Below, piece by piece: positions 1 through 8,407 of a stretch of 64,000 nt of DNA. The stretch comes from Gallibacterium genomosp. 3. Its GTDB lineage: Bacteria; Pseudomonadota; Gammaproteobacteria; Enterobacterales; Pasteurellaceae. The stretch spans positions 1 to 64,000 of the forward strand of contig NZ_JTJR01000015.1 of the NCBI RefSeq assembly GCF_001678475.1, written 5' to 3'. A program made the translations under genes and the position numbers. The first letter of the stretch is position 1, and each line of letters opens with the position of its first letter. Under the pieces are notes generated by a model, which did not search any database, was not told the DNA's origin, and worked only from the letters and a program-made list of their open reading frames with translations.

Positions 1-33
1 TGTCTACTATACCTTATCTATCGGGGATTTTTA

Positions 34-1008
34 TTATGCAACATCCCGATTTACTAGGTTGGTAGTCGGCTTAGTCGGTTGCAATGCCACAATTAAATTA
101 TCTACCGCTAACTCAGCCATTTTATACCTTGTTTCAACAGTTGCTGAACCAATATGCGGTACTAACACTGCATTTGGTAAAGACAGCAATTCTGAATCAG
201 CCGGCAATGGCTCTTGTACAAATACATCCAATCCCGCTGCCAAAATATGTTTATTCTTTAATGCCTCAATTAACGCCTGTTCATCAACAATTTTACCTCG
301 CCCACCATTAATCAAAATACTGGTTGGTTTCATCAATGCCAATTTTTCTTTAGTTAGTAGATTTTCCGTTTCTGGTGTTAAAGGTAGGGTAATACAAACA
401 AAATCAGCCTCTGTTAATAACTGATCTAATTCACACCATACAGCCTGATATTTTTGCTCAACCTCTGGTTTGTGTTGACGGCTGGTATATAACACTCGCA
501 TATCAAAACCACAAAAAGCCCGCTTAGCGACAGCTGCACCAATATTTCCCATTCCGATAATACCTATCGTCTTATGATGGACATCAACTCCAAATAAATC
601 ACGTCCAATACTCTTCTGCCATTTCCCTTGATGAATAAAATCAGAAACTTCAACTATCCGTCTTGCGGTCGTCAGTAATAAAGTAAAAATTAAATCTGCC
701 GTTGTATCTGTTAATACTCCCGGGGTATGCATTAAACGGATATTTCTCTCAGTTAATTCACTAATATCAAAATTATCGTAACCAACAGAAATCGTAGAAA
801 TTGCCTTTAACTTTCTAGCGTTAGCCAGTTTTTCTCCTTTTATATTAACGCCTGAACCAATCACACCATCAGCATCAGCTAATACAGCCAAAAATTGTTG
901 TTCATTATGGCTATCCACTTTATCAAAACAAATAAGATTAAATTCATTAGCTAAACGGGCTTGTAACTCTGCAGGGATTGGGGAATATAAAATAACTGTT
1001 TTTTTCAT
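34..1008 (-). CDS. ghrB: Glyoxylate/hydroxypyruvate reductase B (2-hydroxyacid dehydrogenase)
   Basis: 324 aa, the length of E. coli GhrB, and similar along its whole length. It should reduce glyoxylate, hydroxypyruvate or 2-ketogluconate with NAD(P)H in the cytoplasm. The Rossmann motif GMGNIG lies near residue 152. The catalytic set of the D-isomer 2-hydroxyacid dehydrogenase family is present: Arg in NGGRG (about 236), Glu in QEPLP (about 265), and His in VPHIGS (about 284). The start is the ATG just before MKKTVILY. It is a single gene downstream of yidE on the same strand, separated from it by a terminator hairpin, so it is probably transcribed alone. The exact substrate (GhrB versus another hydroxyacid reductase) cannot be fixed from sequence. 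Confidence 0.88.
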   Translation of the reverse strand: MKKTVILYSPIPAELQARLANEFNLICFDKVDSHNEQQFLAVLADADGVIGSGVNIKGEKLANARKLKAISTISVGYDNFDISELTERNIRLMHTPGVLTDTTADLIFTLLLTTARRIVEVSDFIHQGKWQKSIGRDLFGVDVHHKTIGIIGMGNIGAAVAKRAFCGFDMRVLYTSRQHKPEVEQKYQAVWCELDQLLTEADFVCITLPLTPETENLLTKEKLALMKPTSILINGGRGKIVDEQALIEALKNKHILAAGLDVFVQEPLPADSELLSLPNAVLVPHIGSATVETRYKMAELAVDNLIVALQPTKPTTNLVNRDVA

Positions 1009-1075
1009 AATTTTATCGCTATAACTGTTATCTTTGTTATCCTATCACTTAACGGCTAATTTAACAGAAATAGAT

Positions 1076-1112
1076 AAAAAAATAGCCTAACTCATTGAGT
1101 TAGGCTATTTTT
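1076..1112 (-). terminator. Rho-independent terminator after yidE
   Basis: A near-perfect inverted repeat at 1078-1112 (arms aatagcctaactca and tgagttaggctatt, tiny loop around 1095). It lies 14 bp past the yidE stop codon. Read on the minus strand it is followed by a run of T (the A run at 1076-1082), as expected for termination of yidE. Confidence 0.8.
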
Positions 1113-1125
1113 CATCAGAACTATT

Positions 1126-2784
1126 TTACAGCGCGAACAACAATATCGCTAATAACTGAGGCGAGATAATCCGTAAGAACATCACTAACGGATAAACGGT
1201 TGCATAAGAAAGTGCTGCTGCACCGCTCTCTTCTTTCATCGCATTGGCAAATGCTAATGCTGGAGGATCGGTCATTGAACCAGCAAGCAAGCCACAAATA
1301 GTCAAATAATTCAACTTACCATAGATTCTTGCCACAACCCCGGTAACAAATAATGGGATAAATGTAATTAACATCCCATAAAGTGCCCATTCACCACCAT
1401 CACCATCAATTAAAGATTCGAGGAAGTTTCCACCTGATTTCAAACCAACAATTGAAAGGAATAACACAATTCCAATTTCACGCAATGCCAAGTTTGCACT
1501 CGGTGGCATAAACCAGTAAAGTTTTCCGATACTACCAATTCTTGCCAAAATTAATGCAACTACTAAAGGCCCACCAGCAAGTCCAAGTTTTAATGCTACT
1601 GGGAAGCCCGGAATTTGTAAGGGAATAGAACCTAGCAATACCCCCAAAGCAATCCCAATAAACACTGGTAACATTTGTACTTGTTGTAATTTTTGTTGTG
1701 CATTTCCAATAATTGAGGTAACTGCTTCAATCGCATCTAAACGTCCAACAAGATTTAAAACGTCCCCAAATTGTAAACTGGTATTTTGACTCGGTACCAG
1801 TTCAACCCCTGCACGGTTTAAACGAGAAATCACTACTTCATATTTTTGATGAATATTGAGATCACGGATTTTCTTCCCTAATACTTGTTCATTCGTCACC
1901 ACAACACGCACAGTACGTAAATCAGTACCTCGTGTAGTTAATAATTCACTACCAGCCAAATCACCAACCACTAATTGCACACGGTGTAATACAGCTGGTT
2001 CGCCCACTAAATGCAAATAATCATGTAAATTCACAATAGTGTCATCTTTTGGCACCAATAAAGTATCACCACGTTTCAAGCGAGAACAAATCACCTCTTT
2101 AACTTCCAATCCCGGAATTTCACAAATACGAAGTCCTTCTAAATTCGGATTCGTTACTCTAACATTGATAGCATGTAAGGTTTCTTTATCGTGATTCATT
2201 TCACGTTCAAACGCCGCAGCTTCCTGATCAATTTTCACTTTAAAGAATAAGCGAATCAGCCACATAGTTAATAAAATACCACAGATACCAAATGGATATG
2301 CCATTGCATACGCTGTACCCATTGTTTCAGTAATATTCATAAAACCAAGTTCAGAGAGAATTTGTTGCCCCGCACCTAGTGATGGTGTATTGGTCACCGC
2401 ACCAGAGAAAATACCTAAAATAACAGGTAATTCTAAACCAAACAGCTTATACAGAATGACGACTAATAGTGCACCTAAAAAAACGATCATCATGGCGAAT
2501 AAATTGAGTTTTAAGCCTGATGATCGTAATGAAGAGAAGAAACCTGGTCCGACTTGAATCCCGATAGTATAAACAAACAGGATTAATCCAAATTCTTGCA
2601 CAAAATGCATAGTATGCGCATCTAGTGTAATCCCATATTGTGTTGTGAAATGTGATACCAATATTCCACCAAACAATACCCCACCGATCCCAAGACCGAC
2701 CCCTCTTATTTTCCAGTGTCCTATCCATAATCCAAGTACAGCAACTAACGATAGGAGACTGATAGTGATAGCAATATCACTCAT
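1126..2784 (-). CDS. yidE: YidE-family putative transporter (AspT/YbjL type with two RCK_C domains)
   Basis: 552 aa, matching E. coli YidE (553 aa) and the H. influenzae HI_0035 family. The layout is typical: about five hydrophobic segments in residues 1-175, two soluble RCK_C/TrkA-C-like domains at about 195-365 (visible in repeats such as [14 protein letters not shown] and [14 protein letters not shown]), then a second membrane block at about 370-552. The conserved segments [14 protein letters not shown] and [14 protein letters not shown] are the paired signature repeats of the AspT/YidE transporters. It probably moves a small anionic metabolite across the inner membrane, but the substrate is unknown. 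It is divergent from the ABC transporter at 2968, an arrangement also seen in Haemophilus (HI_0035/HI_0036). Confidence 0.9.
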   Translation of the reverse strand: MSDIAITISLLSLVAVLGLWIGHWKIRGVGLGIGGVLFGGILVSHFTTQYGITLDAHTMHFVQEFGLILFVYTIGIQVGPGFFSSLRSSGLKLNLFAMMIVFLGALLVVILYKLFGLELPVILGIFSGAVTNTPSLGAGQQILSELGFMNITETMGTAYAMAYPFGICGILLTMWLIRLFFKVKIDQEAAAFEREMNHDKETLHAINVRVTNPNLEGLRICEIPGLEVKEVICSRLKRGDTLLVPKDDTIVNLHDYLHLVGEPAVLHRVQLVVGDLAGSELLTTRGTDLRTVRVVVTNEQVLGKKIRDLNIHQKYEVVISRLNRAGVELVPSQNTSLQFGDVLNLVGRLDAIEAVTSIIGNAQQKLQQVQMLPVFIGIALGVLLGSIPLQIPGFPVALKLGLAGGPLVVALILARIGSIGKLYWFMPPSANLALREIGIVLFLSIVGLKSGGNFLESLIDGDGGEWALYGMLITFIPLFVTGVVARIYGKLNYLTICGLLAGSMTDPPALAFANAMKEESGAAALSYATVYPLVMFLRIISPQLLAILLFAL

Positions 2785-2967
2785 ACAACTACTCCTTAAT
2801 AGTTAAAAATAAAACTAGCAAAATTATATTGCTTTCTATTAAGAAAAAAACTGAGGCAAGGCAATTTTTTACAACTTTTTTAGAAATTTTTTGCTTAAAT
2901 TGTTGTCTGTAAGCAAAATAATATAAGTCATCATATAAACAAGTTATCAATTTTAGGTTGTAATAGA

Positions 2968-4752
2968 ATGGATTTAGTTTCAGAAGCAGTGACTTCTCTT
3001 TTTTGGATTGTTAAAAGTTTTATCATTAGCAGTATTTGTTTTTGTTTAGCTCTTACTTTATTAGTTAAGTTCACCCGTTGGGGACACCAATTTTGGCAAT
3101 TAACTAAAGAGTATTTCATTGGCAAACAAGGTATTGTTCCACTTTTTACCTTCACTATTATTGTTTTACTCACGTTATTTTCCGTACGTTTAGATGTGAT
3201 CTATTCGCAATGGTACAACAATATGTATAAATCCTTACAGGATCTAAATGAAGAAGCTTTCTGGCAACAAATGGTTGTATTCTGCGTAATTGCTGGTGTG
3301 AATTTAGTGAATGTCTTAGTAATCTATTTTGTGAAAAGCAAATTCAATATCCACTGGCGAGAATGGTTAAATAGCCATTTCTTAGATCGTTGGCTCAGTA
3401 ATCAGAGTTTTTATAAAACACAATACACTTACAACCAACTGGATAATCCCGACCAACGTATTCAACAAGATATTACTGCCTATGTAGAAAATTCGATGAG
3501 TTTTGCAACAGGGGTTATTAGTGCAACTGTTTCAATTGTTGCCTTTACTGGTATTTTATGGCATCTCTCTGGTCCAATGAAAATTGCTGGATTTGAAATT
3601 CCACATATGATGGTATTTCTTGTCTTTATTTATGTATTGATTACCAGTGTATTCGCCTTTAAGTTAGGGCGTCCATTAATCAAACTCAATTTTGCTAATG
3701 AAAAATTAAATGCAGATTACCGTTATTCTCTTATTCGCATTAAAGAATATGCAGAGAGTATTGCTTTTTATGCCGGTGAAAAAATTGAGAGAATCTTATT
3801 GAATGACCAATTTAAGAAAATTATCGATAATATATGGAAACTTGTTTATCGTACTTTAAAGCTCTCCGGGTTTAACTTAGTTGTGTCACAAGTATCAGTT
3901 GTCTTCCCTTTTATTATTCAAGCACAACGCTTTTTCTCTAAACAAATTACACTAGGAGATATGGTACAAACTGCCCAAGCTTTTGGACAAGTACATTCAT
4001 CACTCTCCTTTTTCCGTAACTCTTACGATACATTTACTGAATATCGTGCAACATTAGAACGGTTAAGTGGCTTTACTGCGGCAATTCAAACTTGCCAACA
4101 AGGAAATGTTGCTGAAATCACACATACCTCCGAGCAGATTGTATTTGATAACCTTTCGGTACTGAATGCAGAAGGTACGACCTTATTAAATCAACTTAAC
4201 TTAACTTTAAACAGTGGACAACGCTTATTAATTCAAGGCCCTTCTGGGGTTGGAAAAACGACATTATTGCGAACAGTCGCAGGATTATGGCTCTACTCCA
4301 GCGGAAAAATTGCTTGTCCAGAAGAAGCCTTATTCTTATCCCAAAAAAGTTATTTACCACAAGGGACACTTCGTTCAACCTTATATTATCCAAACAATAT
4401 TCCTGATAATGATAACGAACGGGCACTTGAGATTTTAAAAGCAGTTCAACTACCGCATCTTATTGAGAAGTTAGATGAATATCGTGATTGGACTAAAATT
4501 CTCTCTTTAGGCGAACAGCAACGTGTTGCAATTGCTCGCTTATTATTGGCCCAACCTAAAGTTGCCTTCCTAGATGAAGCAACTTCAAGTATGGATGAAG
4601 GCTTAGAATATTCAATGTATCAATTATTGATTGAACGTTTACCAAATACGATTTTAATTAGTGTTGGTCATCGTTCTACATTACATCAACACCACACAGA
4701 TCTCTTAACCTTGCTAGGAAAAGGGGCGTGGCAAACAAAAGCACTAAATTAA
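2968..4752 (+). CDS. YddA/SbmA-type ABC transporter, fused permease and ATPase
   Basis: 594 aa, similar in length and order to H. influenzae HI_0036 and E. coli YddA. The N-terminal ABC_membrane_2 region (about 1-330) has several hydrophobic helices (residues 12-32, 55-75, 95-115, 170-195, 210-230). The ATPase follows: Walker A GPSGVGKTTLLR (about 422-433), signature LSLGEQQRV (about 511), Walker B VAFLDEATS (about 532) and switch His in SVGHRST (about 568). Proteins of this family export or import peptides or hydrophobic compounds; the substrate here is unknown. The ATG at 2968 has only a weak ribosome binding site. It is convergent with hpaC across a bidirectional terminator. Confidence 0.87.
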   Translation: MDLVSEAVTSLFWIVKSFIISSICFCLALTLLVKFTRWGHQFWQLTKEYFIGKQGIVPLFTFTIIVLLTLFSVRLDVIYSQWYNNMYKSLQDLNEEAFWQQMVVFCVIAGVNLVNVLVIYFVKSKFNIHWREWLNSHFLDRWLSNQSFYKTQYTYNQLDNPDQRIQQDITAYVENSMSFATGVISATVSIVAFTGILWHLSGPMKIAGFEIPHMMVFLVFIYVLITSVFAFKLGRPLIKLNFANEKLNADYRYSLIRIKEYAESIAFYAGEKIERILLNDQFKKIIDNIWKLVYRTLKLSGFNLVVSQVSVVFPFIIQAQRFFSKQITLGDMVQTAQAFGQVHSSLSFFRNSYDTFTEYRATLERLSGFTAAIQTCQQGNVAEITHTSEQIVFDNLSVLNAEGTTLLNQLNLTLNSGQRLLIQGPSGVGKTTLLRTVAGLWLYSSGKIACPEEALFLSQKSYLPQGTLRSTLYYPNNIPDNDNERALEILKAVQLPHLIEKLDEYRDWTKILSLGEQQRVAIARLLLAQPKVAFLDEATSSMDEGLEYSMYQLLIERLPNTILISVGHRSTLHQHHTDLLTLLGKGAWQTKALN

Positions 4753-4753
4753 G

Positions 4754-4790
4754 AAAAAAATAACCCGCATCTTATTGCGGGTTATTATTT
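4754..4790. terminator. Bidirectional terminator between the ABC transporter gene and hpaC
   Basis: Perfect 11-bp stem: arms aataacccgca (4759-4769) and tgcgggttatt (4776-4786) around a 6-nt loop. It has an A run on the left and a T-rich stretch on the right, between the two convergent genes. Confidence 0.85.
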
Positions 4791-4806
4791 ATCTCACCTA
4801 ATAATC

Positions 4807-5307
4807 TTATTTCACAACTTGGAATGTTCTATTGAAATAAACTAAACCTTGTCCTTCATGAACATCAATTTTATCTAATGTCACCAAGAAAAGAGAATGT
4901 GTACCTACTTCATGCACAGTCGTAATTTTGCCATGTAAATTAGACAGTGATCCTACTAGCGCTGGTGCATGGCCTGGTTCATGTTTTTCTTTCCATACAT
5001 CCATCTTAAAGCGATCTTCCATCGAACTTTCTCGCATTCCCGCAAAATGGCAAGCGAGTTCTTCCTGTTCTGCCGATAATACATTAATACAAACTTGTTT
5101 ATTTTGTTGGAATACAGGGTTCATTTGGCTATTACGATTAACACAAACCAATACCGTAGGAGGCGTATCCGTAATCGAGCAAACCGCAGTTGCAGTAATA
5201 CCACAAGTTCCTGCCTCTCCGTGTGTTGTAATGATATTTACTGCAGCAGCCATTCTCGCCATAGCATTACGGAAATTTTGTTGTTCTGGGGTTAAGGTTT
5301 TCGACAT
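4807..5307 (-). CDS. hpaC: 4-hydroxyphenylacetate 3-monooxygenase, flavin reductase component
   Basis: 166 aa (E. coli HpaC is 170). It reduces free FAD with NADH and passes FADH2 to the HpaB oxygenase. The short flavin-reductase fold of the HpaC family is recognisable by FRNAMARMAAAVNIIT at the N-terminus, GITATAVCSITDTPPT (about 36-51), VNRNSQMNPVF and the C-terminal GTHSLFLVTLDKI and LVYFNRTF segments. The ATG at 5307 has an AGGAGTG ribosome binding site. It lies 64 bp downstream of hpaB on the same strand, with a terminator-like hairpin between the two genes. No inactivating change is visible. Confidence 0.92.
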   Translation of the reverse strand: MSKTLTPEQQNFRNAMARMAAAVNIITTHGEAGTCGITATAVCSITDTPPTVLVCVNRNSQMNPVFQQNKQVCINVLSAEQEELACHFAGMRESSMEDRFKMDVWKEKHEPGHAPALVGSLSNLHGKITTVHEVGTHSLFLVTLDKIDVHEGQGLVYFNRTFQVVK

Positions 5308-5335
5308 AAAACACTCCTAGCGTTCAGGATAAAAG

Positions 5336-5363
5336 AAGGTATGCGATCTAAACCGCATACCTT
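5336..5363 (-). terminator. Terminator-like hairpin between hpaB and hpaC
   Basis: Perfect 10-bp stem (aaggtatgcg / cgcatacctt) with an 8-nt loop. On the hpaB-hpaC strand it is followed by tctttta. It sits between two genes that encode partners of one enzyme, so it may be a partial terminator or a processing or stability element that sets the HpaB:HpaC ratio. Confidence 0.55.
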
Positions 5364-5371
5364 GTCTATGA

Positions 5372-6973
5372 TTATTTACAGAATTTATTAAGGTCACCGA
5401 GCATATTAATATCATCTGGGTTAGTCAAGTGCGGAACTTTCCAGCCATTTTCGTCATAATCAGCCAAACATTGATCCACAAGATCAAAGCATTTTTGTAA
5501 AATGCCGTTTGCGGTTGATTGACCAAGCACTTGTAAACGGACCTCTTCTTGGCTACCAGCATAGTTAATTTCATAAAGCTCATGACGACCACCAAACTCA
5601 GTACCAATGGCATCCCATAATAATTTTAGAATCTTAATCCGTTCGCGATATTCAATATTATTTGAACCACGAACATATTTTTCTAAGTATTTATCAATAT
5701 CTGGGTTATTAAAATCAAGTTTATGCGATGGTAAATAAATCAATCCACTGGTTACAGTCTGCTCTGCAATTTTCTTCACCGCAAGATAAGCCATTGGTGC
5801 CATTACTCGATAAGTTTGAATTGCAGGTAAGCTTGGCATACGACAACCGCTTTCCCAAGAGAACGAGTTTCCATACATTGCATCAGTTAATGACCAGAAT
5901 AGGTTACGCCATGCTAATACTTCACCCATTTGTGCTGCTACACCACGGAACTCAATAACACCTGTACATTGTAGTGCTTTGTGAATGATACCTGATAAGA
6001 AATCTAATTTAACTGCTAAACGTGTACATGCTTGCATTGGGAATAATGTTGCAAACCCAGCATATTGAGCCCATTTACGGCAACGTTCAAAATCTTTATA
6101 AATTAAGATATTTTCTTTTGGAATAAATACCTTATCCAAAACTAGAATTGCATCATTTTCATCAAAACGGCTAGAAAGAGGGAAATCATATGGTGAACCA
6201 GTTGCACCTGCGGCTAATTCATAAGAATGGCGACAAATTAATTTCACTCCTTTTGCATCCATTGGTGCAATAAACATCATCGCAAATTTTTCATCTGAAC
6301 CGATAATTTGTGCAGAACCAAAACCGATAAAGTTATAGTGGGTTAATGCAGAGTTTGTAGCCACTACTTTCGCACCACTGACAATAATACCGTTTTCTAA
6401 CTCTTCTTCGACTTTAACATAGACATCTTTTACTTCATCAATTGGTTTATTACGATCAATAGGTGGATTAACAATCGCGTGGTTAAAATAGAGGCAAGAT
6501 TCTTGAATACGTTTATACCATTCACGAGCATTATCCGCATAAGGACCATAGAACTCTGCATTAGCACCTAATGATGTACCAAACGCAGCTTTATAATCAG
6601 GTGTTCTACCCATCCAACCATAACTTAGACGAGACCAGGCTGCAATCGCATCACGTTGCTCACGTAAATCTTCAGCCGTTCTTGCGTAACGGAAGAATTT
6701 ATGGGTATAACCGCCATTCCCAGTATCTGTTTCCCAGCATAATTCATCTTTGCTTTTTGGATCATGTAATGCATCATAAAGTCTTGCGATTGATGCTGCT
6801 GCATTTCTAAATGCAGGGTGAGTCGTTACATCTTTAACACGTTCACCATAAATATAAATTTCACGACCGTCACGAAGACTTTCTAAATATTCTTCGCCGG
6901 TAAATGGACGATTTTTTTCTTTACGGCAATCATCAGGTCTTTTATGTTGATAGTAACGATTTTGATCGGTCAT
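5372..6973 (-). CDS. hpaB: 4-hydroxyphenylacetate 3-monooxygenase, oxygenase component
   Basis: 533 aa (E. coli HpaB is 520). FADH2-dependent hydroxylase that converts 4-hydroxyphenylacetate to 3,4-dihydroxyphenylacetate, the first step of the pathway. Very close to the enterobacterial family throughout: FTGEEYLESLRDGREIYIYG near the start, SYGWMGRTPDYKAAF (about 115-130), FNHAIVNPPIDR, GAKVVATNSALTHYNFIGFG, GATGSPYDFPLSSRFDENDA and EFGGRHELYEINYAGS near the C-terminus. I chose the ATG at 6973 because AAGGAG lies 8 nt upstream; an in-frame GTG at 6982 directly abuts that site and is unlikely. Divergent from hpaA; the intergenic region carries a CRP-like site and repeats. The reading frame is intact. 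Confidence 0.94.
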   Translation of the reverse strand: MTDQNRYYQHKRPDDCRKEKNRPFTGEEYLESLRDGREIYIYGERVKDVTTHPAFRNAAASIARLYDALHDPKSKDELCWETDTGNGGYTHKFFRYARTAEDLREQRDAIAAWSRLSYGWMGRTPDYKAAFGTSLGANAEFYGPYADNAREWYKRIQESCLYFNHAIVNPPIDRNKPIDEVKDVYVKVEEELENGIIVSGAKVVATNSALTHYNFIGFGSAQIIGSDEKFAMMFIAPMDAKGVKLICRHSYELAAGATGSPYDFPLSSRFDENDAILVLDKVFIPKENILIYKDFERCRKWAQYAGFATLFPMQACTRLAVKLDFLSGIIHKALQCTGVIEFRGVAAQMGEVLAWRNLFWSLTDAMYGNSFSWESGCRMPSLPAIQTYRVMAPMAYLAVKKIAEQTVTSGLIYLPSHKLDFNNPDIDKYLEKYVRGSNNIEYRERIKILKLLWDAIGTEFGGRHELYEINYAGSQEEVRLQVLGQSTANGILQKCFDLVDQCLADYDENGWKVPHLTNPDDINMLGDLNKFCK

Positions 6974-7058
6974 GGCAGTCACTCCTTAATAAAGTTATTT
7001 GGAATTTTTACCCTTATTGGGTAGGTATTAACATTTATAGAGGAGAATTTGTGTTATT

Positions 7059-7093
7059 AAAATGTAATTTTTAAGTTAAAAAATGTACTTTTC
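7059..7093. promoter_or_regulatory. Direct repeats upstream of hpaB, candidate HpaA operator
   Basis: Two similar elements, aaaatgtaattttt (7059-7072) and aaaatgtacttttc (7080-7093), spaced 21 bp apart, as is usual for half-sites of AraC-family activators. The second is the exact reverse complement of a motif repeated twice upstream of the TRAP operon (8180-8211). That the repeats bind HpaA is inferred from position and repetition. Confidence 0.5.
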
Positions 7094-7116
7094 TGTTATT
7101 TCTCTGTTTTATAGAT

Positions 7117-7140
7117 AAAATGTGAGTCAGATCTCATTTA
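7117..7140. promoter_or_regulatory. CRP-like binding site in the hpaB-hpaA divergent region
   Basis: The core at 7121-7136 reads TGTGA, six bases, TCTCA, flanked by A/T-rich ends. It differs at one core base from the CRP consensus TGTGA-N6-TCACA. In E. coli the hpaBC promoter is known to be CRP-dependent, which fits. Which of the two divergent promoters it serves is not shown. Confidence 0.6.
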
Positions 7141-7239
7141 CTTGGATTGACTAGTTTTTTACCTAAGAAAGAATGATAAAATAAGTATGTTTTATTTGAT
7201 ATCTATTGTTAATGTTCAGTAAATTTTGAGGTCTCGTTT

Positions 7240-8159
7240 ATGCGCATTTATGATAAAGAAAGTTTTATTACCCTATTAGACGATGCCAAAAACCAAGCAA
7301 TTAATATTGATATCAACCAAACCTACGGTGCACCAAAGGATGGTTCACAGATTCATTATGAATCCTTCGAGAAATTACGTATCTTTTATGGACAATTTTC
7401 AAAACTTCATTTTCATGATCGTTATTTTCAACTGCATTATTTAACTAAAGGAGCAATTTATTTACAGTTAAGTGAGAATATTTATTCCTTGAAAGCACCT
7501 TGTTTTATTTTAACTTCCCCTTCCGTTCCACATAGTTTTTATACCGAACTTGATACAGTTGGTCATGTATTAACTATTCCACAACAATTTATTTGGGATT
7601 TATTGCGTTCTATTCAGCAAAATAACAATTACTTCCAACCGCTTTGTATCGAATTAGCCACAGATAGTCCTGAAACTAAAGAGATAGAAAATATTTTAGA
7701 TAAAATTGTCGAGGAATACGAAGATAGCCGTCCAGAAAAACATACAATATTACGTCTATATACCAAAATTTTGTTTATTAATATTGCTCGCTTAAAAGAA
7801 AAGAATTTACAAACTGCAGAAAAGCTACCTGTGAAAGGTGGCGATATTGATCTATTCAACCAATTAATTGAACAAAACTTTAGAAAAAACTGGGTAATCT
7901 CTGAATATTTAACTCATCTCTGCATTAGCGAAAACCGTCTCAATGTTTTATGCAAAAAGTTTTCTGGTCTTTCGCCTAAACAAATTATCATTGAACGTCA
8001 GCTACAAGAGGCAAGATATCAATTAATGTTTACCCAAGACTCTATTAGCAAAATTGCTTATGATCTTGGTTTTAGTGACCTGCTTATTTTTCTCGTTACT
8101 TCCAAGCTCGTGTTGGTGTTTCTCCAAAAAGATCTCGCGATCGAGATCACACATCCTAA
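7240..8159 (+). pseudogene. hpaA: AraC-family activator HpaA, C-terminus lost by a 1-bp frameshift
   Basis: The gene resembles HpaA, the 4-hydroxyphenylacetate-responsive AraC-type activator of hpaBC. Residues 1-280 read normally: a cupin-like sensing domain (HFHDRYFQLHYLTKG at about 63-77) and the first helix-turn-helix (VISEYLTHLCISENRLNVLCKKFSG). After FSD (about 8080) the frame shifts. The expected second helix-turn-helix, AYFSRYFQARVGVSPKR, continues in the next frame from 8082 and ends at TAA 8157-8159. Restoring one C (GACC to GACCC, giving Pro) gives 306 codons, close to E. coli HpaA (296). As it stands the frame runs to 8175 with an unrelated tail, so the second DNA-binding motif is lost and activation is probably abolished. 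Confidence 0.85.
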
Positions 8160-8179
8160 AAACTCTTTCCATTGAACAG

Positions 8180-8211
8180 GAAAAGTACATTTTTTCACGA
8201 AAAGTACATTT
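8180..8211 (+). promoter_or_regulatory. Tandem GAAAAGTACATTT repeats, candidate HpaA operator for the TRAP-hpa operon
   Basis: The 13-mer gaaaagtacattt occurs at 8180-8192 and again at 8199-8211 (19-bp spacing), about 200 bp upstream of dctP. The same 13-mer occurs once in opposite orientation upstream of hpaB (7081-7093). Sharing one motif between the two promoters on either side of the regulator gene suggests a common operator. Confidence 0.5.
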
Positions 8212-8342
8212 CAAGTTTGTAAAAAAATCTATTATAAATTTTAACAATCTTAATAATTTTTAACCAATAAGTATTAAGATTCTGTTTTGACTATTCTGTC
8301 TGTTTTCTAAATTGTCTTAACGATTTTAATAATAATTACTCT

Positions 8343-8383
8343 GCTTGCTTCTATGGTTTTAAGCAAGTGTTCATGCAACACTT
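8343..8383 (+). promoter_or_regulatory. Overlapping inverted repeats in the leader of the TRAP-hpa operon
   Basis: Two stems share bases 8365-8367. The first is cttgctt (8344-8350) with aagcaag (8361-8367). The second is aagtgtt (8365-8371) with aacactt (8377-8383). They cannot both form fully at once. Between hpaA and dctP I see no gene; a possible -35 TTGACT is at 8287. Function unknown: an operator palindrome or a leader RNA switch are both possible. Confidence 0.4.
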
Positions 8384-8407
8384 CATATTTATGATGGAGA
8401 CCTTACC

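Noticed and set aside
59-424. Open frames antisense to ghrB and many other genes
   Set aside because: They lack ribosome sites and family likeness and lie opposite well-supported genes; they are shadows of the real coding frames.
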